Part shown: positions 8,560-16,250 of the stretch, piece after piece
Numbering within the stretch: position 1 is the first letter of the stretch
Layout of the letters: the number at the start of each line of letters is the position of its first letter
From: Mesorhizobium sp. M00.F.Ca.ET.216.01.1.1
GTDB taxonomy: Bacteria > Pseudomonadota > Alphaproteobacteria > Rhizobiales > Rhizobiaceae
Assembly (NCBI RefSeq): GCF_004010325.2
Contig: NZ_SADR02000022.1
Span: 1-64,000 of the forward strand
Reading direction: 5' to 3'
Length of the DNA stretch: 64,000 nt
Notes under the pieces: generated by a model
Database searches by the model: none
Told to the model about the DNA's origin: nothing
What the model saw: the letters and a program-made list of their open reading frames with translations, nothing else
Made by a program: the position numbers and the translations under genes

Positions 8560-9857
8560 GTTTCGCCAGCCCGTTCTCGATCTCGGTCGTCGCGATCACC
8601 GTGCTTGCCTTTCTCGGCCTGCCGATCGGGCACTCCATGATCGCCGGCTCGATCCTCTATCTGCTGCTGGCAGGGCTCGATATGGGGACGGCGGCCGAGC
8701 AGTTGCTGAACGGGATGTACAACAACTACATCATCCTCGCCGTGCCGCTGTTCATCCTGGCTGCGGAGCTGATGAACATCGGCTCGATGACGGAGCGCCT
8801 GCTGCGCTTCTGCGATGCCGTGGTCGGCCGGTTCCGGGGCGGGCTTGCCCACGTCAACGTCGTCCAGAGCATTATCTTTGCGGGCATGTCGGGATCGGCC
8901 ATCGCCGATGCTGCCGGCACCGGCAAGATGATGCAGATGATGATGACCAAGGACGGCAAGTATACGCCGAGCTACGCTGCGGCGCTGACGGCCGTGACCT
9001 CGGTCATCGGGCCGATCATCCCGCCATCGATCCCCATGGTCATCTATGCGCTCGTGTCCGATGCCTCGATCGGCTACCTGTTCCTCGGCGGCGTCATCCC
9101 CGGCCTGCTTATGGCGGCGGCGCAGATGGGGATCGTGGCATACCAGGCGCGGCGCAACAACTTTCCGATAGAGGCGCCGACACCGCTGCGCGAACTGCCG
9201 GGCATTAGCTGGCGTGCCTTCCCCTCGCTCATGATGCCGGTCGTCCTTCTCGGCGGCATCTACACCGGCGCCACCACGCCGACCGAAGCGGCGGCCGTGG
9301 CTGCGGCCTATGCCCTGGTCATCTCTGTCGTGCTCTACCGCAGTGTGAGCTTCGCCGACTTCTACCGTTCCGTGCTGGCCAGCGCGCGCACCTCGGCCTC
9401 GATCGGCATGCTGATCGCCGGCGCCCTGGTCTTCAATTATGTAGTCACAGTCGAAAACATCCCTGAATCGATCAAGGCCGTTCTCACAAGCTGGGATCTT
9501 TCGCCGATCGGCTTCCTGATCCTGGTCAATATCCTGCTCCTGCTGCTCGGCTGCGTGCTCGAAGGCACCACGATTCTCCTCGTGATCGTGCCCGTCCTTA
9601 TCCCGACGGCGCGCGCTCTCGGCATCGACATGGTGCATTTCGGCGTCATGGTGGTGGTCAACATCATGCTCGGCCTGGTGACGCCGCCATATGGTCTCTT
9701 GCTGTTCATCATGACGAGGATCGCCGAAGTGCCGCTGAGGGACATCGTCCGCGACGTGCTTCCGTTCCTGTGGGCGATGATCGCTTCGCTGGTTCTCATC
9801 ACTTTTTTCCCGGGGCTCGTGCTCTGGCTGCCCCGGCTGCTGGGCTACCAGGGCTGA
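8556..9857 (+). CDS. dctM: TRAP transporter large permease (DctM type)
   Basis: A 433-residue integral membrane protein with about twelve hydrophobic segments, the cation-coupled translocation subunit of the TRAP system. Diagnostic motifs: FAGMSGSAIADAAG, GPIIPPSIPMVIYA, GATTPTEAAAVAA and the C-terminal GLVTPPYGLLLF. The open frame extends upstream into dctQ, but the homologous protein begins at MSFASPFSISVVAIT, whose ATG overlaps the dctQ stop, so I use 8556. It precedes the dehydroquinase gene by 20 nt. Confidence 0.92.
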   Translation: MSFASPFSISVVAITVLAFLGLPIGHSMIAGSILYLLLAGLDMGTAAEQLLNGMYNNYIILAVPLFILAAELMNIGSMTERLLRFCDAVVGRFRGGLAHVNVVQSIIFAGMSGSAIADAAGTGKMMQMMMTKDGKYTPSYAAALTAVTSVIGPIIPPSIPMVIYALVSDASIGYLFLGGVIPGLLMAAAQMGIVAYQARRNNFPIEAPTPLRELPGISWRAFPSLMMPVVLLGGIYTGATTPTEAAAVAAAYALVISVVLYRSVSFADFYRSVLASARTSASIGMLIAGALVFNYVVTVENIPESIKAVLTSWDLSPIGFLILVNILLLLLGCVLEGTTILLVIVPVLIPTARALGIDMVHFGVMVVVNIMLGLVTPPYGLLLFIMTRIAEVPLRDIVRDVLPFLWAMIASLVLITFFPGLVLWLPRLLGYQG

Positions 9858-9877
9858 TCGAAGTCAAAGGAGCCGTC

Positions 9878-10327
9878 ATGACGAAGCCCATCTACGTGAT
9901 CAACGGCCCGAACCTGAACCGGCTCGGCAAGCGCGAGCCGGAAATCTATGGCACGACGACGCTGGCTGAGATCGAGGTCATCTGCCGCGATGCGGCCGGC
10001 GACACGCCCGTCCGCTTCCATCAGTCGAACGGCGAGGCCCAGATCATCGACTGGATCCACGAAGCGATCGACGAGGGAGCCGGGATCGTCATCAACCCGG
10101 CCGGTCTCTCCTTCACGTCGATTGCGATCCTCGACGCCCTAAAGATGTTTTCCGGCCCGATCGTCGAGCTTCACATCTCGAACATTCATAGGCGTGAGGC
10201 CCACTATCACCACTCCTACGTGTCGAAGGTCGCGACGGCGGTCATCGCAGGGCTGGGTCCGCGCGGTTATCCTGTTGCGGTTCGTGCGGTCTTGGATCTG
10301 CTCGCGGCGGCATCGAAGGTGCCATGA
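9878..10327 (+). CDS. aroQ: Type II 3-dehydroquinate dehydratase homologue with altered substrate pocket
   Basis: A 149-residue protein of the dodecameric type II dehydroquinase family, expected to convert 3-dehydroquinate to 3-dehydroshikimate. Conserved: NGPNLNRLG, catalytic Arg19 and Tyr24 (GKREPEIYG), Asn73, Asp86, His99 (ELHISN) and Arg106. Not conserved: the usual His in the NPGGxTHTS loop is Phe79 (NPAGLSFTS), and the substrate-carboxylate Arg of the xFRRHS motif is Tyr110 (EAHYHHS). In the M. tuberculosis enzyme these correspond to His81 and Arg112. So it may work on a modified substrate or with altered affinity. AAAGGAG lies 5 nt upstream of the ATG. The stop overlaps the next start as ATGA. 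Confidence 0.85.
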   Translation: MTKPIYVINGPNLNRLGKREPEIYGTTTLAEIEVICRDAAGDTPVRFHQSNGEAQIIDWIHEAIDEGAGIVINPAGLSFTSIAILDALKMFSGPIVELHISNIHRREAHYHHSYVSKVATAVIAGLGPRGYPVAVRAVLDLLAAASKVP

Positions 10328-12216
10328 CCTTGAAGACCTCCATCGCCACCGTGTCGATCAGCGGCGATTTGCGCGAGAAGCTCGCGGCAATCGCTGCTGC
10401 CGGCTTCGATGGGGTGGAAATATTCGAGAATGACTTTCTTGCCTTCGACGGCAGCCCCGCCGAAGTCGGGCGGATGATCAGGGATCATGGCCTGGAGATC
10501 ACACTGTTCCAGCCTTTCCGCGATTTCGAAGGAATGCCCGAACAGCAACGTTCCCGCGCCTTCGATCGAGCGGAGCACAAGTTCGATCTCATGCAAGAAC
10601 TCGGCACGGAGCTGATGCTCGTGTGTTCCAATGTCTCGCCGTTGGCGGTGGGCGGCATCGACCGTGCCGCCGACGATTTCTGCGACCTTGGCGAACGGGC
10701 AAAGAGGCGCGGCCTTCGCGTCGGCTACGAGGCGCTCGCCTGGGGGAGGCATATCAGCGACCATCGCGACGCATGGGAGATCGTCAGGCGGGCGAACCAT
10801 CCCAACATCGGACTGATCCTCGACTCCTTCCACACCTTGGCCCGACGGGTGGATCTGGAGTCGATCCGCGCCATCCCCGGCGATCGCATCTTCATTGTCC
10901 AGCTTGCCGACGCTCCGCTGATTGACATGGACCTGCTGTACTGGAGCCGCCACTTCCGGAACATGCCGGGCGAAGGTGACCTGCCGGTGGTCGACTTCAT
11001 GCGAGCGGTCGCGGCAACCGGCTACGACGGACCGTTGTCGCTCGAAATATTCAACGACCAGTTCCGCGGTGGATCGCCCAGGTCTATCGCGGTCGATGGC
11101 CACAGGTCCCTAATCTACCTCATGGACCAGGTTGCACGCGCCGAGCCCGACATCGCGATCGACGTGCCGGCCTTGCCGGAACGTGTCGCGGTCAGCGGTA
11201 TCGAATTCGTCGAGTTCGCCGCAAACGAGACCGAGGCTGAAGAGCTGGTGCTGCTTCTGCGTGCGATGGGGTTTTCGCTGGTCGGCCGCCACAAGAGCAA
11301 GGATGTGGTGCTGCTTCGCCAGGGCGACATCAACATTGTCGTCAACACCGAAAAAGAAGGGCTGGCGCACTCCTCGTATCTCGTTCACGGCGCTTCTGCC
11401 TATGCGTTCGGCTTGAAGGTCGACGATGCGGCCGCAACCGTGGCCCGCGCTCGCGCATTGGGCGCCGAGCCCTTTGAGCAGCGCCATGGCCCAGATGAGC
11501 TGGCGATACCGGCAATACGCGGGGTCGGAGGCGGCGTGATCTACTTCATCGACGGCAAGAGCGAGTTGGCAAAAGTCTGGGAGATCGAATTCGAACCGGT
11601 CGCCGACGCTGGCGACGATGCCGGGCTGATGGCAATCGACCACCTCGCTCAATCGATGAACTATGAGGAGATGCTGACCTGGCTGCTTTTTTACGCATCG
11701 ATCTTCAGGACGAGAAAATTGCCCATGGTGGATGTGATCGATCCGGCCGGCGTCGTGCGCAGCCAGGTCGTGGAGAGCGACGATGGTGGCCGGCTTCGGC
11801 TTACTTTGAACGGTGCGGAGAACCGCAGGACGCTGGCCGGCCATTTTGTCGCCGAGAGCTTCGGCTCCGGCATGCAGCATCTGGCCTTCGCCAGCCGCGA
11901 TATTTTCCAGACCGCCACCCGCCTGGCCGAGCTCGGCTTCAATGCGCTGGAAATTTCACCGAACTACTACGATGATCTCGAAGCGCGCCACGGCCTCGAC
12001 CCGGAATTCACCAACCGGCTGCGGGACCGAAACATCCTCTTCGATCGCGATGAGGGCGGCGACTATTTCCAGCTCTACAGCCAGGCCTACGGTGAAGGTT
12101 TCTTCTTCGAGATCGTCGAGCGTCGCGGCTATCGAGGCTACGGGGCAGCCAACGCTCCGTTCCGCATTGCCGCTCAGAAGCGAACACTGCGGCCAAAAGG
12201 CATGCCAAGGGTCTGA
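10324..12216 (+). CDS. quiC: 3-dehydroshikimate dehydratase (QuiC1 type, TIM barrel plus VOC/HPPD-like domain)
   Basis: A 630-residue two-domain enzyme converting 3-dehydroshikimate to protocatechuate, the step that sends quinate and shikimate into the beta-ketoadipate pathway. The N-terminal sugar-phosphate-isomerase-like TIM barrel (about 1-280) has a metal set at Glu136 (GYEALAWG), Asp167 (LILDSFH), Gln193 (VQLAD) and Glu241 (SLEIFND), each two positions beyond those reported for Pseudomonas QuiC1. The C-terminal half resembles 4-hydroxyphenylpyruvate dioxygenase and retains an apparent 2-His-1-Glu triad at His440, His519 and Glu596. Its role in this family is unclear. Length matches the Pseudomonas fusion enzyme. 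It closes the operon that begins at 6031. Confidence 0.9.
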   Translation: MTLKTSIATVSISGDLREKLAAIAAAGFDGVEIFENDFLAFDGSPAEVGRMIRDHGLEITLFQPFRDFEGMPEQQRSRAFDRAEHKFDLMQELGTELMLVCSNVSPLAVGGIDRAADDFCDLGERAKRRGLRVGYEALAWGRHISDHRDAWEIVRRANHPNIGLILDSFHTLARRVDLESIRAIPGDRIFIVQLADAPLIDMDLLYWSRHFRNMPGEGDLPVVDFMRAVAATGYDGPLSLEIFNDQFRGGSPRSIAVDGHRSLIYLMDQVARAEPDIAIDVPALPERVAVSGIEFVEFAANETEAEELVLLLRAMGFSLVGRHKSKDVVLLRQGDINIVVNTEKEGLAHSSYLVHGASAYAFGLKVDDAAATVARARALGAEPFEQRHGPDELAIPAIRGVGGGVIYFIDGKSELAKVWEIEFEPVADAGDDAGLMAIDHLAQSMNYEEMLTWLLFYASIFRTRKLPMVDVIDPAGVVRSQVVESDDGGRLRLTLNGAENRRTLAGHFVAESFGSGMQHLAFASRDIFQTATRLAELGFNALEISPNYYDDLEARHGLDPEFTNRLRDRNILFDRDEGGDYFQLYSQAYGEGFFFEIVERRGYRGYGAANAPFRIAAQKRTLRPKGMPRV

Positions 12217-12508
12217 CCGTCACGACGCGACCGAAAGCGAAATGTCCACTTGGTCAAAGCTGTCTTGGCTCCCCCTCGGCTACTGGCGCAAACGTGCCGC
12301 CTCGCCTGTGCTCTCGGACGTCTGGTTTTGGGATGCGGCTAGGGTCTGCTCAACGGCCGATATGCGGCGCGAAGCCGACGGCCAAGCGCCGAATGGCCTA
12401 AATTTCCGAAACGGGCGCTGTGAGCTTCAGCGGCTTGGACGACTGTACAGATGTTGTCGGATTTGCCAGCCTTCGTTCGTCCTAGGGTCGCAACAGGGAG
12501 TCCAAACC
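12217..12508. other. Intergenic with degenerate repeat
   Basis: No gene. It contains ATGCGGCGCGAAGCCGAC (12363-12380), a motif shared with 342-358 and 13973-13989, and CCTAGGGTCG near 12481. I interpret it as a decayed dispersed repeat lying downstream of the quinate operon. No confident terminator seen. Confidence 0.45.
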
Positions 12509-12922
12509 ATGCCTGAACAGGCCAACGCCGAAGAAGCCCGGATCAAAGCCCTTCTCGAGGACTGGGCGGACGCTGTCCGCCGGCACGAGCTTCCCGCTAT
12601 TCTTGCGCACCATGAGCGGGACATGGTGATGTTCGACTTGCCGCCGCCACTTCAATGCAGGGGCATCGAAGCCTACGAACAGACCTGGGATCTGCTTTTC
12701 CGTTACCACAAGCCCGGTACGGCCTTCGACTTTCGGGAACTCGCCGTTACCGCGGGCGCGGACGTCGCCTTCGCGGTCGCCATCATGTGGTGCGGACCTG
12801 ACTCGTCCAGCAATCCTATAGACAAGGACGGCTTTCTGTTCCGACTAACTGTGGGCCTGCGCAAGGTCGATGGCGACTGGCGCATCGCACACGAGCATCA
12901 CTCCGTGCCTGCGACGGACTGA
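12509..12922 (+). CDS. SnoaL-like (NTF2-fold) protein
   Basis: A 137-residue single-domain protein. The NTF2-like pattern is visible: an N-terminal helix (EEARIKALLEDWADAVRRHE), then LAHHERDMVMFDLPPPLQ, GIEAYEQTWDLLF and the closing strands RKVDGDWRIAHEHHSVP. Such proteins are small ketosteroid-isomerase-like enzymes or binding proteins; the reaction cannot be told. CAGGGAG lies about 10 nt upstream of the ATG. It stands alone, flanked on both sides by repeat-rich intergenic DNA, so context gives no function. Confidence 0.75.
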   Translation: MPEQANAEEARIKALLEDWADAVRRHELPAILAHHERDMVMFDLPPPLQCRGIEAYEQTWDLLFRYHKPGTAFDFRELAVTAGADVAFAVAIMWCGPDSSSNPIDKDGFLFRLTVGLRKVDGDWRIAHEHHSVPATD

Positions 12923-13265
12923 GTCCGTAGGCCAGAATCCGTCCACTGTGCGGTTCATCGGGCGCTGAGAGGCCAGAGCTGGCCGGCTGGTCAATGTCCG
13001 CTTACTGGCCAGGTTAGCCAGGATCTGCATGTCAGCTATGCGGCGCAGTGCGGTCCGGCCCCAAGCCAGTGGCAAGGAGCCCGGCGACGCACCCGAGTTG
13101 GCGGATTATATCTGCTGACTGCCGCCGGTCGGAATCATCGGCCAGAACGGTCACGAAAGACCGTCGTTCGAGGAGCCAAGTGCCGTTCCTGAAACCTGCC
13201 GTTCGCAAGAGTAGAGGTGGCGTTCCCACCTCCGACGACGTGATCGCGAAAGGGGCAAACGTTCC
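12923..13265. other. Intergenic between convergent genes, degenerate repeats
   Basis: No coding frame is convincing. The stretch carries ATGTCCGCTT (12993) and ATGCGGCGCAGTGCGG (13039-13054), short fragments like those in neighbouring gaps. The SnoaL-like and VOC genes converge here, so a terminator is expected, but I see no strong stem with a T run. Confidence 0.4.
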
Positions 13266-13649
13266 TTATTGGTCTTCGTAGAGTTCCAGCGGCAATCCAT
13301 CTGGGTCGCTGAAAAAGGTGAACCGCTGATCCGTATATGGGTCGATCCGGATTGGCTCAACGGCAATGCCGGCGGCTTCCAGGCGCATAATGACGGGATC
13401 GAGGTTCACCACGGTAAATGCCAGATGTCGCAGGCCTGTCGCCTCTGGATAGGACGGCCGCATCACCGGGACAGGGAAGGAGAACAATTCCAGCTGGGCG
13501 GACCCGATCCGCAGGTCGGCCTTCCATGACTGCCGCTCCTCCCGATAGATTTCCCGGATCAGATCGAGGCCGAGGAGTTCGACATAGAACCGTCGCGACC
13601 GGTCGTAGTCGGTGCAGATTAGCGCGACGTGGTGAATGGCGTTCAGCAT
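13266..13649 (-). CDS. VOC-family protein (YaeR/GloA2-like)
   Basis: A 127-residue protein of the vicinal-oxygen-chelate fold. It begins with the paired beta-alpha-beta-beta-beta pattern AIHHVALICTDYDRSRRFYVELLG and ends DPDGLPLELYED. Likely metal ligands of the glyoxalase-like site are the first His (HHVAL), Glu in QLELFSF, His of LRHLAFTV and Glu of LPLELYE. The closest named group is the E. coli YaeR type, whose substrate is unknown. The open frame continues upstream, but MLNAIHHVAL is the natural family start. It lies alone between repeat-rich gaps. Confidence 0.85.
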   Translation of the reverse strand: MLNAIHHVALICTDYDRSRRFYVELLGLDLIREIYREERQSWKADLRIGSAQLELFSFPVPVMRPSYPEATGLRHLAFTVVNLDPVIMRLEAAGIAVEPIRIDPYTDQRFTFFSDPDGLPLELYEDQ

Positions 13650-14163
13650 GCTCCGAACTCTAGCCAAGCCGGGCTTTGGGGCCAAGGTCACCATCGGGTA
13701 CGGGGCTACTTTGTTGATGTCGCCGTTCGCGAGGGTCGCCTCGTCCCTGCGGATATTCTTCTTCGCCCAATCGGTGGCATGATGTCGCCGCCAGATAGCA
13801 ACCAAATCCATCATGTCGGCGGCCATCGCGATAGGCAGCTATCAACGCCGGTCTTGCCAAAAGCTGTCGGGCGGGAAAGTCCCCATGTCGGCCGTTCGTG
13901 CCCAACATCTGCCGAAGGTGAACGTACGGCAGCTTCCAGGATTGGCGAGCGGATCGCTGGACGGCGACATTGCGGCGCGAAGCCGACATCCCTTTATTGG
14001 CAGCGCGACCTTCTGCTTCGGGTCACCGCCCCAAGGGAAGGTCCTCAACGCGTCGAGCTCGGTCGTTCGGAGTGATCGGGTTTTGACCCTAGGCGCCGGG
14101 CGCGGGCAAGCATTTGTATGAAGGGAGGTCGAGCGCGCCGATGCGCGCTCGATCTTGATGACG
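13650..14163. other. Intergenic, about 500 nt, repeat remnants
   Basis: No gene seen. It contains TTGCGGCGCGAAGCCGAC (13972-13989) and GGGTTTTGACCCTA (14078-14091). The latter is the exact reverse complement of 38312-38325, downstream of tmm. These look like fragments of dispersed intergenic repeats. The terminator-like stem at 14131-14150 lies at the right end. Confidence 0.5.
14131..14150 (-). terminator. GC-rich hairpin downstream of the permease gene
   Basis: GAGCGCGC (14131-14138) and GCGCGCTC (14143-14150) form a perfect 8-bp stem with a 4-nt loop, 13 nt past the permease stop at 14164. There is no strong T run on the minus strand, so efficiency is uncertain. Confidence 0.5.
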
Positions 14164-15873
14164 TCAGATAACGAACAGCCAGTTGGCGAGCAGCATCACC
14201 ACCACGCCGGCGATCAGCGTCAAATAGGGCAGCATCCCGGCCTTTCGTACCGCGAGATCGGATGATGTCATACCGAGGTCGGCCAGCATGTGGTCGGGAA
14301 ACTTGCCCTTGTCCTGGATGTAGTGCCGGAAGCAGAACACCGGGATGATCAGGGCAGCCGTGATCAGCCCCGCCCACAGCGCCATCGGGTTCCAGACCTT
14401 TGCGCCTGCGCCCATGAAGATCGCGTTGACATAGGCAAAGATCGCGCCGACGCCAAGCAGCCAGCTCGGTGCCTTCCACGGCCGCGCGATATTGCCATTG
14501 TCGATGCGGTGGATCCAGCCGGCATTGAGGTTGAGGAAGTTGAAGATGATATAGCCGCAGTTCGACACGGCGAGGATGAAGAAGAAGCTCGTCGCGTCGG
14601 CCGAAGCGATGGCAAGCACGATCAGGTTGAAGACCAAGTCCGTCCACATGGCCCGCGTCGGCGCGCCATGCTCGTTGACGTGGCTGAGGTAGCGCGGCAG
14701 CCAACCGTCGACGGAGCCCTGGTAGAGCGTGCGCGAGGAACCCGCCATCGCCGTCATGATGCACAGCACCAGCGCCAGGATCATCAGCATCACCAGCAGG
14801 CTATGGATGAGCTGTCCTCCGCCGACCATGCCGGCCAAGGCATCGGCAACACCGGAGCCGTCGACGATCGGGGTCGCCAGCATGCCGTTCAAGCCGAGCA
14901 CGCCCTGGAAGGTGAACGGCACCAGGATGAAGAGCAGCATGCAGAGCAGGCCGGAAAAGAAGATCGCCTTGAATGTGTCGGTGCCGGGATTCTTGAACTC
15001 GGACGTGTAGCAGACAGCGGTCTCGAAGCCGTAGGTCGACCAGGCGGCGATGAACATGCCGCCAAGGACGAGCGTCCAGCCGGCGACGTTCCAGGTGCCG
15101 GGCTCGGGCGCATAGGCTGCCGCCAGCGGCACCAGCGGCGAAAAGTTCGCCCAGTCGATCTGGCCGGTGAAGATCGGCACCACGCCGACGATCAGCATCG
15201 GGATGATGACGAACAGGCCGATATATTTCTGGACATTGGCGGTGCCCAGGATGCCGCGATGCTGGATGGAGAAGATGATCAGCATCAACACCGCGCCGAT
15301 GAAGAAGGTGGCGTTGAAGGTGAAGGAGACCGGACCCAGCGTGTGGCTGAACAGCGTCCAGTTGCGGATCGCCGGTGTCGCGGTCGCGGTCACCGCCGCA
15401 ATGGCATCAGTGGCGCTGGTTCCTGCATGCGCCGCGATATAGCCGGCCACTTCCGGCGAAGTGTCGGTGAACAGCGGCACCGGCGCCAGCGCGTTGAGGA
15501 TGTAGGCGGCGGCGATCGAGCAGCCGAGCGACAGCACCGGCGACCAGGCGAACCAGTTGCACCAGACCGAAAGCGGCGCGATGAACTTGGAATAGCGCAG
15601 CCAGGCGGTGGCGCCATAGATCGAGGCGCCGCCGGACTTGTTCGGAAACAGGCCGGCAATCTCCGCATAGGTGAAGGATTGCAGGAAGCCCATGATCATG
15701 GACGCGGTCCAGATCACGAACGCCAGCGTTCCGGTCGTGCCGGCAATGCCGCCGATCGAAAACAGCACAAGGGCGGGAACGCCGCTTGCCACCCAGAAGG
15801 CGCCGCGCCAGTCGATATTCCGATGCAACTGCCCTTCGGCAGGCTGCGCCAGGGCAGTGACTATCGTGCTCAT
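14164..15873 (-). CDS. APC-superfamily amine/amino-acid permease
   Basis: A 569-residue inner-membrane transporter with about twelve hydrophobic segments. The N-terminal SIGGIAGTTGTLAFVIW, FTYAEIAGLFPNKSGGASIYG and FEGAV-equivalent TYGFETAVCYTSEFKNP are typical of the amino-acid/polyamine/organocation superfamily. Two longer inserts, about residues 130-180 and the stretch before the last segments, make it bigger than the usual 450-500 residues. It lies 377 nt downstream of tdm, last in the row of methylamine genes, so a methylated amine or a product such as N-methylglutamate is a plausible substrate (inference). The start is the ATG of MSTIVTALAQP, preceded by AAGGGGA. Confidence 0.85.
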   Translation of the reverse strand: MSTIVTALAQPAEGQLHRNIDWRGAFWVASGVPALVLFSIGGIAGTTGTLAFVIWTASMIMGFLQSFTYAEIAGLFPNKSGGASIYGATAWLRYSKFIAPLSVWCNWFAWSPVLSLGCSIAAAYILNALAPVPLFTDTSPEVAGYIAAHAGTSATDAIAAVTATATPAIRNWTLFSHTLGPVSFTFNATFFIGAVLMLIIFSIQHRGILGTANVQKYIGLFVIIPMLIVGVVPIFTGQIDWANFSPLVPLAAAYAPEPGTWNVAGWTLVLGGMFIAAWSTYGFETAVCYTSEFKNPGTDTFKAIFFSGLLCMLLFILVPFTFQGVLGLNGMLATPIVDGSGVADALAGMVGGGQLIHSLLVMLMILALVLCIMTAMAGSSRTLYQGSVDGWLPRYLSHVNEHGAPTRAMWTDLVFNLIVLAIASADATSFFFILAVSNCGYIIFNFLNLNAGWIHRIDNGNIARPWKAPSWLLGVGAIFAYVNAIFMGAGAKVWNPMALWAGLITAALIIPVFCFRHYIQDKGKFPDHMLADLGMTSSDLAVRKAGMLPYLTLIAGVVVMLLANWLFVI

Positions 15874-16250
15874 GTGTTTGATTTCCCCTTTTTTCGATAT
15901 TCCCCGTCGGCGACGGCCGCGACTTCGCGAGGCTTCACCATCGACATTTTCTGGACGACGCTCGTGTTTCCACTCAGTCGTATTTTTTTCTTAACAGTGA
16001 AGATTGATCCGGCACGCTTTCAGGTCAAGCGTTTTGTGACGCTGTGCACAGCGCGTCTGTGAACAGACTGGCCTTCGCAACGCTGTCGGCGGTTGCCAAT
16101 GGCGGCGGGACTGTTTGAGAAGTCGGGTTTGGGGGTGGGCCTGAAACCAAAAACCCGCCTAAGGCGGATCGCGGCGCAAATCAGCACCATACCTAGATCA
16201 ATAGCATAACTGCTGTCATTTGTCGATCGACATGGCTTGGTTGCCCTGGG
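15874..16250. other. Intergenic upstream of permease and downstream of tdm
   Basis: No gene seen in 377 nt. The tdm side carries possible stems (CGGGTTT near 16122 with AAACCCG near 16151; CCGCCTAAGGCGG at 16156-16168) that could end the tdm transcript. The permease side is AT-rich and carries GTATTTTTTTCTTAAC (15980-15995), which resembles the box in other methylamine promoters. Confidence 0.45.
15980..15995. promoter_or_regulatory. Possible weak copy of the methylamine promoter box
   Basis: GTATTTTTTTCTTAAC lies about 110 nt upstream of the permease start. It shares the T7-C core and following T/A-TAA with 31775-31791 but lacks the GTGAAA half. Low confidence alone. Confidence 0.3.

Noticed and set aside
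14290..16062. Long plus-strand frame (590 codons) opposite the APC permease
   Set aside because: Very rich in Arg, His, Gln and Asp with no domain, as expected for the reverse strand of a high-GC gene. The minus-strand permease has clear motifs.
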